DNA from: Kiritimatiellia bacterium
Lineage (GTDB): Bacteria > Verrucomicrobiota > Kiritimatiellia > SS1-B-03-39 > UBA6053
Reading direction: 5' to 3'
Length of the DNA stretch: 32,827 bases
Assembly: GCA_018401235.1 (NCBI GenBank)
Contig: JAGYLC010000013.1
Location: forward strand, 1-32,827
Made by a program: the position numbers and the translations under genes. Shown here one piece after another: positions 15,686-24,565 of the stretch (its first letter is position 1; every line of letters begins with the position of its first letter). The notes under the pieces were generated by a model, which saw nothing but the letters and a program-made list of their open reading frames with translations, searched no databases and was not told the DNA's origin.

Positions 15686-17322
15686 GCGGATCTACCCGAC
15701 TGTCAAACAGGTTCAACGATTCGCCCGGCGGATCATTTAACCGCGTATCCGATGCGACCGGCAATACCTCCGGGTAATCCAGGGTGAAGTGCAGGCCACG
15801 GCTTTCCTTGCGCTGTCGCGCACATCGAATCACCAATTCCGCCACTGTCGCCAGGTTCCGTAATTCCAGTACGTCCGGGGTAACCAGATAGTCCAGATAA
15901 TATTCCCGGATCTCATTTCGCAAATTCTGAATTCGACGCAGGGCACGGTCCAAACGTTTGTCGGTGCGCACGATGCCAACATAGTCCCACATACAGGTGC
16001 GGACCTCGTTCCAGTTGTGCTCGACCACCACCGCCTCATCGCTGGCGACCGCATGGTGGGACTCCCAGTCGGGAATAGAAAAGGTCTCGGTAGGAACCAC
16101 CGAGTCCATCACCGGCATATTCGCAGCCAGCAATCCGGCGGAAACCAAACCTCTCCAACAGACTGTTGCTGGCCAGACGGTTGTATTCCATGCAAGCCCG
16201 TGCAGGCGGCCTCCCCGGATCACGTACAGTCTGGGCATTTGCGTTTGGTCCCATTCACCGCCGCCTCCACTCACCACAGAAATAGTGGGCTGCCGGCACC
16301 ACCGGAATTCTGTTCCTTGGCCATATCGATTCCAAGTTCCAGACAGCGCTGATAAATATTCGGGAACCTTCCCGCAGGAACGCTTCCGATTTGTGGGTGA
16401 TATCCAAATACACGCAGTGCGCACCCGTCTGCTTGATTGGCGTGGTCGATCGCCCGGCCACATATCCCCGGAGCCAACGATTCACGCGAATCAAATTCTC
16501 CACGAAACGTTCACCTTGGTGATTCAGCAACACTCCGCCCTCGCCGCGAATGGCTTCACTGATCAAAAACGATTTAGCTTTACGATGAAAAAGAGCGGTG
16601 GGATGAAATTGCACCATCTCCAAATTTTTCACCGGCAGCCCCGCCCTCCAAGCCATGGCGATTCCGTCACCCGTGGCTACATCCGGATTGGAGGTGTACT
16701 GATACACTTTGCACGCCCCGCCCGTGGCCAGCACCGTATGCCGGGCCCGCACGGCAAACACTTCCCGGGTACGTTCATCCAGAAAATACGCGCCAATGCA
16801 GGAGTTGGTTCCGGGATGTTTCAACCAGCCCGTGGTTACCAGATCAATGGCCATCACCCGTTCAAGCAGGGTAATATTCGGATGGGCAAGCGTGGCCCGG
16901 ATCAATTGCGAAATAATTTCATGCCCGGTGATATCCCCCGCGTGCAACACCCGACGATGACTATGCCCCCCTTCCCGGCCGAGGTCGTAGTCGTTTTCAT
17001 GTGCGCCATTCCGCTCAAAGGCGACGCCCAGTTTCTCCAACTCCCGAATCCCGTTCGGACCGCCTTCGATGATCGCCTGCACCGCCTCCTCGTCACATAG
17101 ACCCGATCCGGTCGACAAGGTATCTTCAATGTGGGCCTCAAAACTGTCTCCGGGATCCATCACACAGGAAATCCCACCCTGGGCCCAATCACTGCTGGAC
17201 ACCCCGACATTCCGCTTGGTGGTCACAATCACTTTATAGGAGTCCGCAAGCGCAAGGGACGCCTTTAATCCGGCAATTCCAGTTCCCACAACCAGAACCG
17301 GGGTATCAAGTGTTCGCATCAT
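15678..17322 (-). pseudogene. nadB: L-aspartate oxidase, reading frame broken by a cluster of indels
   Basis: The first two thirds (17322 to about 16490) read cleanly as NadB: FAD loop VVGTGIAGL, SSSDWAQGGISCVMDPGDS, REGGHSHRRVLHAGDITG and MVQFHPTALFH. The last part (about 16160 to 15678) is also clean, with [20 protein letters not shown]. Between them family motifs continue but jump frames at least eight times: [90 protein letters not shown]. Conserved protein in every frame argues for recent indels or local sequence error rather than old decay. NadB makes iminoaspartate, the first step of de novo NAD synthesis; nadA and nadC are not in the window. Confidence 0.9.
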
Positions 17323-17328
17323 GTGAAA

Positions 17329-17346
17329 ACTTAACGAAATTTAAGT
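17329..17346. promoter_or_regulatory. Candidate operator just before nadB
   Basis: ACTTAA and TTAAGT form an exact 6-bp inverted repeat with a 6-base spacer, ending 6 bp before the nadB ATG. It lies in the 38-bp gap between the terminator at 17361 and nadB. Its place over the expected ribosome site suggests repression, but I cannot match it to a known NAD-regulator box. Confidence 0.3.
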
Positions 17347-17360
17347 CAAAAAGGAAAGCA

Positions 17361-17390
17361 AAAAAACCCAGAGCGGACTCTGGGTTTTTT
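17361..17390 (-). terminator. Rho-independent terminator behind the PUR-domain gene
   Basis: AAAAAACCCAGAG, a CGGA loop and CTCTGGGTTTTTT form a 13-base-pair symmetrical hairpin, seven pairs of which are the CCCAGAG core. It can act in both directions. It lies 21 bp after the stop of the gene at 17412-17729 and separates it from nadB. Confidence 0.9.
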
Positions 17391-17411
17391 AGATAAACAC
17401 AAAACGAAACT

Positions 17412-17729
17412 TTAGTAGTCATCATCCTGGTCGTCTTGCTCTTCTTCTTCGTCCGCATCATCTTCCTGCGGGATGTCATCGTCATAAAAGTCATCCTCAT
17501 CGGCGGTGGGATCGGTGGGATCCAGGCCTTCCTGATCAATAACCTCCATCATTTTGTTCAAGACTTCGCTGAAGTCCTTCAGGCCGGTCGCCGGAATAAT
17601 GATGGTGTCCCGGTGCCCCCTGACTTCTTCCGTAATCCGCAGTAGAATTCCGCGTTGGTTTTCTCTGAGATCAAAGAAAAACTGCTTTCGTTCAATCTGC
17701 ACTGTCTCTGTTGCAATAGAATCTTCCAT
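17412..17729 (-). CDS. PUR-alpha-like (DUF3276) nucleic-acid-binding protein
   Basis: This 105-residue protein has a single PUR-type repeat at about residues 12-65: IERKQFFFDLRENQRG, LLRITEEV, RDTIIIPATGLKDF. These match the bacterial PUR-domain family known from spirochaetes and Bacteroidetes, which binds single-stranded DNA and RNA and may dimerise to make a complete fold. The last 35 residues are nearly all Asp and Glu, an acidic tail that may tune binding. The start ATG at 17729 has AGGGAG 8 bases upstream; the GTG two codons earlier is too close to that site. It is a single gene with its own terminator. Confidence 0.85.
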   Translation of the reverse strand: MEDSIATETVQIERKQFFFDLRENQRGILLRITEEVRGHRDTIIIPATGLKDFSEVLNKMMEVIDQEGLDPTDPTADEDDFYDDDIPQEDDADEEEEQDDQDDDY

Positions 17730-17917
17730 AATCACATCTCCCTATATTCGTTCGGTTTTAGTGGCAAAGCTGTCAATCGACACTCTACCTCTGTTCAACT
17801 GCCAGAGGCGCTAAACACGTCTCTCGCATCTATGATCAAGCTATAGCGTGTGTTCCATGGGATGGCAACTGACAAGATTCGAAAATTTCGAAATGACCAC
17901 TGACCAATGACCAATGA

Positions 17918-19828
17918 CTATTCCCCCACCCCCGCCTGCTTGAACCGGATTCCGGTCAGTACCGCCACCAGAAACAAAGCCTCAAACGCGATATAGCCAA
18001 AGAACCCCGCAGCCATCGCGTTGGTGAAACCGTAGGAATGAAGCCCCACTCCGAGCAGGTTCACCCCCAGCCAGGCCATCATCACCATCACGCAGCCAAT
18101 CACGGTTCCGGCAGCCATGCCGATTTCCCGGATCATGCCCGCCACTTTGGCGTGATACACCACCGCTGTCCACAGGACGATCAACAGGGCGCCGTTCTCT
18201 TTGGGATCCCAACCCCAGAAGCGGCCCCAGGATTGATCCGCCCACACCCCGCCGAGCATGGTGCCCAGAAACGCGAAGGTCAGTCCGAATCCCAGCAATC
18301 CTTCCATGGGCAGGCGCACGTTCTCCAGGGTCTGTTTGTCTTTGCCCAAAAATTTCAGCACCAGCCAGATGTGCCCGAAAATACCAGCGATCCACACCCC
18401 GGCATAGCCGGTGGTCACCGCCAGCACGTGTGTACTCAGCCAGAAGTTCGAAGCCAGCACCGCCACCACTTTGTGCATGGTGTCCCCTTCGGCTCCAAAA
18501 CGATCCGCCACAAACAGGAAGGTCAGGGCCACAAACGATCCGGTAAACAAACCCAGTCCGTTCTTCTGGAAAGCCTCCACCAGCAGCGACAGCAATAGGC
18601 AGATCAGGCCCACAAACAAAAAGGTACCGTAAAGATTGGTCACCGGCGGACGCGCGGTCAAAAACATTCGCCAACCCAGTCCGGTCACATGCATCAGCAA
18701 TCCGACCGCCAGGGGAGCCCAGGCGGTCAGACGCAGCACGCGAGCCCCGCTGAGCAATGCGCCCAGAGCCAGGAAAAACGTGAGCAAATAATAAACTTTC
18801 GCTTTTCCGAAGTAGTTAGCCCGATTAAAGCGCGCCTCCGCACCCGTCAGCGCGGTTTCCCGCACATGATCCATCCGCCCCCGCGAGAATTCGGTAATCT
18901 GATCCGCTTTTTCCGAAACCGTTTTCCAATCCCTCTCCGCCCAGGCCCGCGACAGCTCGCCCGCCTGCTCCGCCGCCTGAATCAATAATCGATCCCCCTC
19001 CGGATTGTGCAGGGCGTCCAGCGGCGGGGTCCAGATGGAATCGCCGTGCGGAGCCCCCGGTAGTAAATTCAGGGGCAAGTTCGATAAATTCTGACGGAAC
19101 ATAAACATCATCCGCGCGAGAGTAAAGGCCACCTGTTCCGCTTCGGTCCATTCCGCAGGGTCTTCTTTGGCCTGTGCCCGTTTCATGATATCCGCCAATG
19201 CGGGCGCCCGCGCTTTAAGATCCAAAAAAGTGTACGTCCGCTGATCCGGCTCCAAACCCAAAGCCTCCCGGATTTCGGGATCTTCCAGCCTCAATTCCGT
19301 CAAGTCGCGCGCATAGGCGAAGACCTGATACAGCGCACGGTAGGTCAACACGTTCGAGTACACCCGCAACGCCTCTTTCTCCACCAGTCCCCGTTCTTCC
19401 GGATCCACCTGTTGCGCCTGTTGAGCAAGTTCCTCAAGCTTCATAATGCCCGGACGCAAATGGGTAAAACTGAAACGGCGGGTACTCAGCTTCCTTTCGC
19501 CCGGCACTTTTTCCCCGCGCTCCACCCCCATCGCATCCAGCAATTCCGGATGATTAATCAAAAAAACCGGGTCGGAGTCTGTTGTTTCCGGCTCAAACAG
19601 CACCCGGGCCATCCACAAAACCGCCGGTTCCCCGTCGAAGGTTTTGCGCCCGGAAAATTGCAACAGGTGCAGACGTGAAAAGGTGTCCAGCGGCATCACC
19701 CGACCATCGTGCAACAGCGGAATTTCTGCCACCTTCCGCAGGGTTCGGGTGGGCGGAGTTGGCGATACTTTTTCAGACGAACAGGAGCTGAGCCCCAATA
19801 AAATCAACAGTGCTATCAAAAATTTCAT
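17918..19828 (-). CDS. ccsA: Cytochrome c biogenesis protein CcsA/ResC with N-terminal extracytoplasmic domain
   Basis: This protein of about 636 residues is the heme-handling half of System II. The C-terminal half has many membrane helices, the heme-binding WWD motif WGRFWGWDPKEN (about 534-545), and flanking histidines in LLMHVTGLGWRMF, FWLSTHVLAVTTGYAG and GVGLHSYGF. The N-terminal about 330 residues are extra: a lipoprotein-like signal (MKFLIALLILLGLSSC), then a soluble domain beginning IPLLHDGRVMPLDTFSRLHL, a segment seen in long CcsA proteins of the PVC group. It should carry heme across the membrane and attach it to apocytochromes with ResB. The ATG at 19828 overlaps resB by 4 bp. Confidence 0.92.
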   Translation of the reverse strand: MKFLIALLILLGLSSCSSEKVSPTPPTRTLRKVAEIPLLHDGRVMPLDTFSRLHLLQFSGRKTFDGEPAVLWMARVLFEPETTDSDPVFLINHPELLDAMGVERGEKVPGERKLSTRRFSFTHLRPGIMKLEELAQQAQQVDPEERGLVEKEALRVYSNVLTYRALYQVFAYARDLTELRLEDPEIREALGLEPDQRTYTFLDLKARAPALADIMKRAQAKEDPAEWTEAEQVAFTLARMMFMFRQNLSNLPLNLLPGAPHGDSIWTPPLDALHNPEGDRLLIQAAEQAGELSRAWAERDWKTVSEKADQITEFSRGRMDHVRETALTGAEARFNRANYFGKAKVYYLLTFFLALGALLSGARVLRLTAWAPLAVGLLMHVTGLGWRMFLTARPPVTNLYGTFLFVGLICLLLSLLVEAFQKNGLGLFTGSFVALTFLFVADRFGAEGDTMHKVVAVLASNFWLSTHVLAVTTGYAGVWIAGIFGHIWLVLKFLGKDKQTLENVRLPMEGLLGFGLTFAFLGTMLGGVWADQSWGRFWGWDPKENGALLIVLWTAVVYHAKVAGMIREIGMAAGTVIGCVMVMMAWLGVNLLGVGLHSYGFTNAMAAGFFGYIAFEALFLVAVLTGIRFKQAGVGE

Positions 19829-20952
19829 GCCCGTTTCCTCCTTCTCCGAAGTTGCATCCACTGCACCTGCAAGAAATGCATGGCCAGTCCCAGCGAAGTG
19901 ATGCCGGTGGCCCAATAGGGAACCAGCCTCCCAAAATTGCGAGTTACCGCGAACACCGACATCTCACTGTTGTCATCGGTCACCGCGAAGGACTGCTGAT
20001 AAAAGGTCCAGCCATTGAGCCGGAAAGGTTCGTTCATTTTGATGACCACCTCCCGGCTAATGTCTTCACCCAAACGCACCGTAATCAGACTGCGGTAATC
20101 CTGCGCCACCTCGGTGCCCGGATAATAGCTCCGCCGAAATTCATTCAATTCCATAAACAGGGGCAATTCGTAACGCTTGCGGCGCAGCATCACAAAACGT
20201 CCCCCGCCCTCCTCCAGTTCCAGCCCCATCGGACGCTGATCGCGCGGAGTCAGAATAAGTTGCTCCGCATTCGTGGCTCCTTCCACCTGCAGACGAATCG
20301 CCGGGGTATGATCCTCAGGAGTTTTCATTTTCGGTAGCGGCTGAATCGCCACAAAGCCGGCTGCGGATTCCGGGGCCATCGTCGGGGGTGTCTGCAGAGA
20401 CTCGGCGGTGATCCCTTCCGCATGAGGGTAGACTTCCATCACCCGGAATCGCAGTTCCGAGTCTCGGAACTGGAAGGTTTTGCCTTTCCGAAGGTCGGAA
20501 AGGTCCACCGCCTGATACGGTTGCACCGCGTGCAACTCGTCCGAAAAAGAAATTTCCCATTCGGTACGGCTGACCGCCACGTTGCGTCCCTCCCCTTCAA
20601 ACAGGCTGACCGTGGCCTCGATCCCGGTGACTTTGGTGAAAAAGCCGCCGAGCAGCATCATGATCAATCCGATATGAATCAGCATCAGACCCGGCATCCG
20701 CCAGCCCGCCTGATAATGCACGAGAAAAGAGCCCATCAGATTTACAAACAACACCCCCATCACCAACATGGCCCCCGGCAAGGGAATAAATCCGAACCCT
20801 AAAAAGAACATCGAATTGAAAAATCGTTCCTGGGCCTGGTAAATCCCGTGATCCACCTGGTGCACGGTGCCCCAGAAGGTAAGTACCGTCAGCCAGAACA
20901 AGCAGAATACGGTCAATTTGATGGACGCGAAGTGGCGGATGGAAATCTTCAT
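19825..20952 (-). CDS. resB: Cytochrome c biogenesis protein ResB/Ccs1
   Basis: This 375-residue protein has membrane segments near the start (IKLTVFCLFWLTVLTFWGTV), two central helices (about 60-105, including PGLMLIHIGLIMMLLGGFF) and one close to the C-terminus, with a large extracytoplasmic domain between them. It contains EPFRLNGWTFYQQSF at about 320-335, a standard ResB landmark. ResB keeps apocytochrome in place for CcsA in System II. The gene overlaps both neighbours by 4 bp, giving a coupled three-gene unit: lipoprotein, resB, ccsA. No cytochrome or oxidase gene is visible next to it. Confidence 0.92.
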   Translation of the reverse strand: MKISIRHFASIKLTVFCLFWLTVLTFWGTVHQVDHGIYQAQERFFNSMFFLGFGFIPLPGAMLVMGVLFVNLMGSFLVHYQAGWRMPGLMLIHIGLIMMLLGGFFTKVTGIEATVSLFEGEGRNVAVSRTEWEISFSDELHAVQPYQAVDLSDLRKGKTFQFRDSELRFRVMEVYPHAEGITAESLQTPPTMAPESAAGFVAIQPLPKMKTPEDHTPAIRLQVEGATNAEQLILTPRDQRPMGLELEEGGGRFVMLRRKRYELPLFMELNEFRRSYYPGTEVAQDYRSLITVRLGEDISREVVIKMNEPFRLNGWTFYQQSFAVTDDNSEMSVFAVTRNFGRLVPYWATGITSLGLAMHFLQVQWMQLRRRRKRA

Positions 20953-21707
20953 GGCATCGACTCCGTCTGTTGATCCAGACTTCCGGCAAGTTCCAGAAAA
21001 TCGAGTTTATGGTCCGTCACATAGTCCGTAGGCCCGGTGAATTTCAGGAACAGAGTGCGGTCACCCAGCGAATAAATAGCGGCGGTGGTGGTGAGAGGAA
21101 GTTCGGCCTCCCGGGATTCCCGGGCAAAGGTGACAAACGTGAACGTTCTTTTGCCCTCCACCTGCAACGTCTGTGATTCGCCCTGGGGAGGGAGTCCCAC
21201 CTGCGCCCGCCAGCGGCTGACATTAGCCTCCAGTCCACCGGCTCCCGGCCCCAGTGCAATCAGGGTCACCAATCCGTCCTCGACTTCGGAATCCGGCAGA
21301 AATTCGGCGATACGCATGCCTGAACCCGCGCGTTCCGTCCATCCTTCGGGCAGTTCCCATACGATGTCCGTGGCTTTCGGCGGCGGAGGAACCTCGCCCT
21401 CGCGTCCCAGCATGCTGTTGGGACCCGAAGCCGGGGGGATCATCTGCGAAGTCGGGGGAGCGGACGCTTCTGCAAACTCACCGGTAAGTGTCGGATGATC
21501 GTCCGGCATGTTGGAGGGAATCGGTTCCACCGTAAGCGGTGCCGCCCGCATGGGATCGGACTCTTGAGGCTGGCGGGGAGCCTGACGGGAAGCGTCGGGA
21601 CGTTCCGGAAGCTGGACCACCTCCGTGTATTTGCGAACCTCCACCTTGCCGCACGCGGTGAGAAAGAGACCCGACAACACTGAAATCGTTAAAAGTTTAA
21701 CAAACAT
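20949..21707 (-). CDS. Lipoprotein of unknown function in the cytochrome c maturation operon
   Basis: This 252-residue protein has a lipoprotein signal (lipobox LTAC, Cys19), then about 90 residues of low-complexity Pro/Ser/Gln-rich linker, then a folded domain from about residue 110. That domain begins VWELPEGWTERAG and holds RIAEFLP, VTLIALGPGAGGLEANVSRW and LFLKFTGPTDYVTDHKLDFLE. The last part resembles small beta-sandwich domains that report on fit to a membrane or partner, but I do not recognise a named family. It is first in the operon and its end overlaps resB by 4 bp, so a role in cytochrome c maturation is plausible by context only. Confidence 0.8.
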   Translation of the reverse strand: MFVKLLTISVLSGLFLTACGKVEVRKYTEVVQLPERPDASRQAPRQPQESDPMRAAPLTVEPIPSNMPDDHPTLTGEFAEASAPPTSQMIPPASGPNSMLGREGEVPPPPKATDIVWELPEGWTERAGSGMRIAEFLPDSEVEDGLVTLIALGPGAGGLEANVSRWRAQVGLPPQGESQTLQVEGKRTFTFVTFARESREAELPLTTTAAIYSLGDRTLFLKFTGPTDYVTDHKLDFLELAGSLDQQTESMP

Positions 21708-21879
21708 AAGTGAAGTAGACTATGCCGGAAATTTTCAGATTCAAGCCAAGCTACAGAAAAAATCACCGGAGGGGCTCATCCACTGAGAAATGTGCTTGGA
21801 TGCCGTCTGTTGAACTCACTCCCAAAACCCCAAGGGGCAAGGGATTGCCGCGATAGGATCAAACTACATTTTATGTTTT

Positions 21880-22047
21880 TCAATCTTCCCATTTGAGCCA
21901 GGCATGACCATCCACGATCATAAAGTCCAACCCCGTGAGTTCCGCCAGGATCTCTATGATGTGGTATAACGAAATGTGACTCGCGGAGAAAGTTACGCGG
22001 GGGACACTTTCCATTTTGTCTGCGGGAACGACGAGTAGAATATCCAT
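21880..22047 (-). pseudogene. STN/secretin-N-like domain fragment
   Basis: A 55-codon minus-strand frame (ATG at 22047) contains VPRVTFSASHISLYHIIEIL followed by AELTGLDFMIVDGHAWLKW. This is the beta-alpha-beta pattern of the STN short domain found at the N-terminus of secretins and TonB receptors and in stand-alone verrucomicrobial proteins. The frame stays open about 70 bases further upstream but without clear similarity, and no downstream partner exists. It is either a fragment or a very small protein. Confidence 0.4.
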
Positions 22048-22126
22048 CCGGGTGTTCACGACCGCATCGTGTGAGTCCCGTCTGCCTATCCCTGTTTCAG
22101 AACCATCATTCTGTCCTCAATCTCGT

Positions 22127-22468
22127 TCAACCGTCCTGATTCGGTTTGCGCCCTGAAATCCATGCGAATGCATGTGCCAAAAAGGATTCAGCGTTCTCAA
22201 ACACTGGCACGCCATGACACATCACCACACGCCGCGGACTCCAGTTGCGAATTTTGCATATGCAGGCTTGTGCCTGATCGTGATTACCCAAAAAAGAGGA
22301 TCGGAAATCGAATGGTGTTCGCCCTCGGGGAGAGACGATCTGGGCAAGTCTTGCCAGTATCCGATGAAAAGGCCCGAGGGTTTGCGGATCAAAATTTTCA
22401 ATCAGATCCCCAAGAATCAGAGTGGCGGACGGTTTATGAAAAAACACCACCTCATCCAATACCCGGCT
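22127..22468 (-). pseudogene. C-terminal remnant of a DUF4336 protein
   Basis: About 113 codons match the second half of DUF4336 (metallo-beta-lactamase-like) proteins: LDEVVFFHKPSATLILGDL, LARLAQIVSPRGRTP, then NWSPRRVVMCHGVP and ESFLAHAFAWISG. The family is usually around 230 residues. Upstream the frame meets a stop (22484-22486) just after similarity ends, so the N-terminal half with the metal-ligand motif is gone. No plausible start codon with a ribosome site is present. Confidence 0.65.
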
Positions 22469-22545
22469 CCCGCGGAAAATGAGTTAATCTATCTGAATCA
22501 TTGCATTTATTGGGTTACTAGACGTATACTTCCTCAGCCATGACC

Positions 22546-23187
22546 TCAATCCTCCGTGCCTTCATCAGCAGGATTCAGTTGGCCGGGTTGTTGAGGATCG
22601 CTCTTCAAAACGGCTTCAATATAACTTGGGATATCATAGGTTGTCCAGGGACCTCCATCCATAATCACCGCCCCTTTTTCGTATATGTCCGTATAGTCCC
22701 ATACGACATAGCTGCGTATTCCAATATCCAACTCCAGTCGAACTTCAATCCAGTCATCTGAATTCCCGTCATCGGGATCAATAGGCTGAATGTTTTGGAT
22801 GGCGTTCATTTGTCGGTACAGTTTATTACGTATCTCCTCAGAAGCGCGATTCCTGCCGACGTCCTCTCTGAATTTTTCAGCCATCCGGGGATTCGACTCA
22901 AGATTCCGACTGTAGTTCTTCCAAAGTGTCATTACGAACCGAAACTCCAAGATGTCGGGGGGTAAACGTTTTTTACCCGTTACTAAATACAATGCTCGGT
23001 GCGGATTTTTGTCCACTAATGATCTCGGCAACCTGACAAAGACAGTTTTTTCGAGCACTGAGATTTCCGGCGTATACTCGGATTTCCTACTCTCCGGGGT
23101 ATTCACGCCATGACCGGCCCATGCTCCATAACAGGAGTGAACACCGATATAAGCCATGATGGCTACATTACATATACATTTTCTCAT
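22546..23187 (-). CDS. Secreted protein of unknown function
   Basis: This 213-residue product starts at ATG 23187 with a signal peptide (MRKCICNVAIMAYIGVHSCY, cleavage probably after GAWA). The frame is open upstream to 23262, but the earlier start gives no signal sequence. The mature part is charged, with ISVLEKTVFVRLPRSLV, EFRFVMTLWKNYSRNL and WIEVRLELDIGIRSYVVWDY. No cysteine-rich, enzyme or repeat motif is recognised. It lies alone between gene fragments and the polysaccharide exporter, in a stretch that looks less GC-rich than those operons. Confidence 0.6.
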   Translation of the reverse strand: MRKCICNVAIMAYIGVHSCYGAWAGHGVNTPESRKSEYTPEISVLEKTVFVRLPRSLVDKNPHRALYLVTGKKRLPPDILEFRFVMTLWKNYSRNLESNPRMAEKFREDVGRNRASEEIRNKLYRQMNAIQNIQPIDPDDGNSDDWIEVRLELDIGIRSYVVWDYTDIYEKGAVIMDGGPWTTYDIPSYIEAVLKSDPQQPGQLNPADEGTED

Positions 23188-23362
23188 GCTAGGAATTGAT
23201 TCGTCTTCAGCGCACCTTGCTGGATAAAATAGAATTTTCAACGAGCAAACCCAAAAATACATTCGCGTGGGCGCATCTCAGAAATAGTGACGTGAACTTC
23301 TTTTACACTTAGAATGGGGTTGTCGTGAATGACATCGGTTGTCACCAATTCCGGGATGCGCC

Positions 23363-24565
23363 CTACCCCCGATTCCAGAAGCAGGGAATACGGCAAACCC
23401 CTTCGAAGCGGTCTTCATTGAGCACGGTGATGGAATAAGCATAGTCCAGCCGATGATAGTTGTCGCGATGATCTGCGGAATGCAGAGAAAAGGAAAAAAG
23501 ATAATTGCCGGCGGCCACAGGGAGTTCCCGCAGGTCGAGGATCAGTTCCCCCTCCCCTTCAATGGCATCAATCTCGAATCCCTCCACCTGGGTGTTGCTG
23601 CCGAAGACCAATCGGGTATCCGCCTGCGACAGGGAAAATCCGAATATCGGTGCTTCGATACGTTTCGTGGTTTGATAGCGAATGCGGCAACGCACGGAGT
23701 CACCATACGAAAAGGTGTCGGTCGTATCTCCCGCAGCGTTCTCGAACAGCACTTCCTTGATTCGGGCCTCGCCGGTTCCCCATTCGCGTTCGTGCCCCCG
23801 GGTCTGCCGGGATCTGGAGAGAGACCGATACCCGCCGATCGTTTCGTGCGGATCACCAATCCCGATCATCTTTCCCTGATCCAGAAAAAGGATCCGGTCG
23901 CTGATGGATTGAATGGTACCCAGATCATGGGAAATGATCAGCATCGTCTTGCCGCTTCGCCGGAATTCAGCGATTTTCTTCAAACATTTCTTTTGGAAAT
24001 TTTCGTCGCCCACCGCCAGCACTTCGTCGATGAGCAGGATATCGGGATCCACCTCCACCGACACCGCAAACCCCAGGCGCACATACATCCCGGAGGAGTA
24101 GTGTTTGACGGGCTGATCAATAAAATCGGCAAGATTCGCAAATTCCACAATCGCATCAAAGCGCTCCCGCATTTGTTTGCGGCTGAGTCCCATGATCGCA
24201 CCCGCCAGAAACACGTTTTCGCGTCCGGTCAGATCCGGGTGAAAGCCCGCCCCTAACTCCAGCAGGGAGGAAATCACCCCCCGGGTGTGCAGGCTGCCGC
24301 AGGTGGGAACTTTGGTGCCGGCCAGCAGTGACAACAGGGTGCTTTTTCCCGCGCCATTGGCCCCGACAATGCCCAGGGTTTCCCCCTTTCCCACCGAAAA
24401 CGAAAGATCCTGCAGGGCCCAAAAACTTTTTTTACCCGCGCCCCGTCGATGGAGCAGATCCAACATGGCGGATTTGACGGTTCGGGTGCCCGAGGCATGC
24501 AAACGGAAGGCTTTGCCGACTTTGTCGACCACGATGGCGGGTTCGTTGGTTAAGGCATCACTCAC
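23363..24565 (-). CDS. wzt: Polysaccharide/O-antigen exporter ATPase (Wzt type)
   Basis: This 400-residue protein has an N-terminal ABC ATPase: Walker A GANGAGKST (68-76), the KpsT/TagH-like segment HTRGVISSLLELGAGFHPDL, signature HYSSGM (155-160), Walker B ILLIDE (176-181) and His213. Residues from about 255 to 400 form a beta-rich C-terminal domain (GEARIKEVLFENAAG, RCRIRYQTTKRIEAPIFGFS), like the glycan-binding domain of Wzt that reads the end-cap of the polymer. It starts at GTG 24565, overlapping the permease stop by 4 bp. The glycan and its glycosyltransferases are not in the window. Confidence 0.92.
   Translation of the reverse strand: MSDALTNEPAIVVDKVGKAFRLHASGTRTVKSAMLDLLHRRGAGKKSFWALQDLSFSVGKGETLGIVGANGAGKSTLLSLLAGTKVPTCGSLHTRGVISSLLELGAGFHPDLTGRENVFLAGAIMGLSRKQMRERFDAIVEFANLADFIDQPVKHYSSGMYVRLGFAVSVEVDPDILLIDEVLAVGDENFQKKCLKKIAEFRRSGKTMLIISHDLGTIQSISDRILFLDQGKMIGIGDPHETIGGYRSLSRSRQTRGHEREWGTGEARIKEVLFENAAGDTTDTFSYGDSVRCRIRYQTTKRIEAPIFGFSLSQADTRLVFGSNTQVEGFEIDAIEGEGELILDLRELPVAAGNYLFSFSLHSADHRDNYHRLDYAYSITVLNEDRFEGVCRIPCFWNRG

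Noticed and set aside
15997-17100. Plus-strand frame of 367 codons
   Set aside because: Antisense to nadB, which is clearly coding on the other strand despite its frameshifts.
17340-17349. TTGACT on the minus strand as a nadB -35 box
   Set aside because: A -10 box at normal spacing would fall on the nadB start codon, and no TATAAT-like hexamer is there.
17891-17918. TGACCAATGACCAATGAC short repeat
   Set aside because: Only two to four degenerate units; too short to support as a functional repeat.
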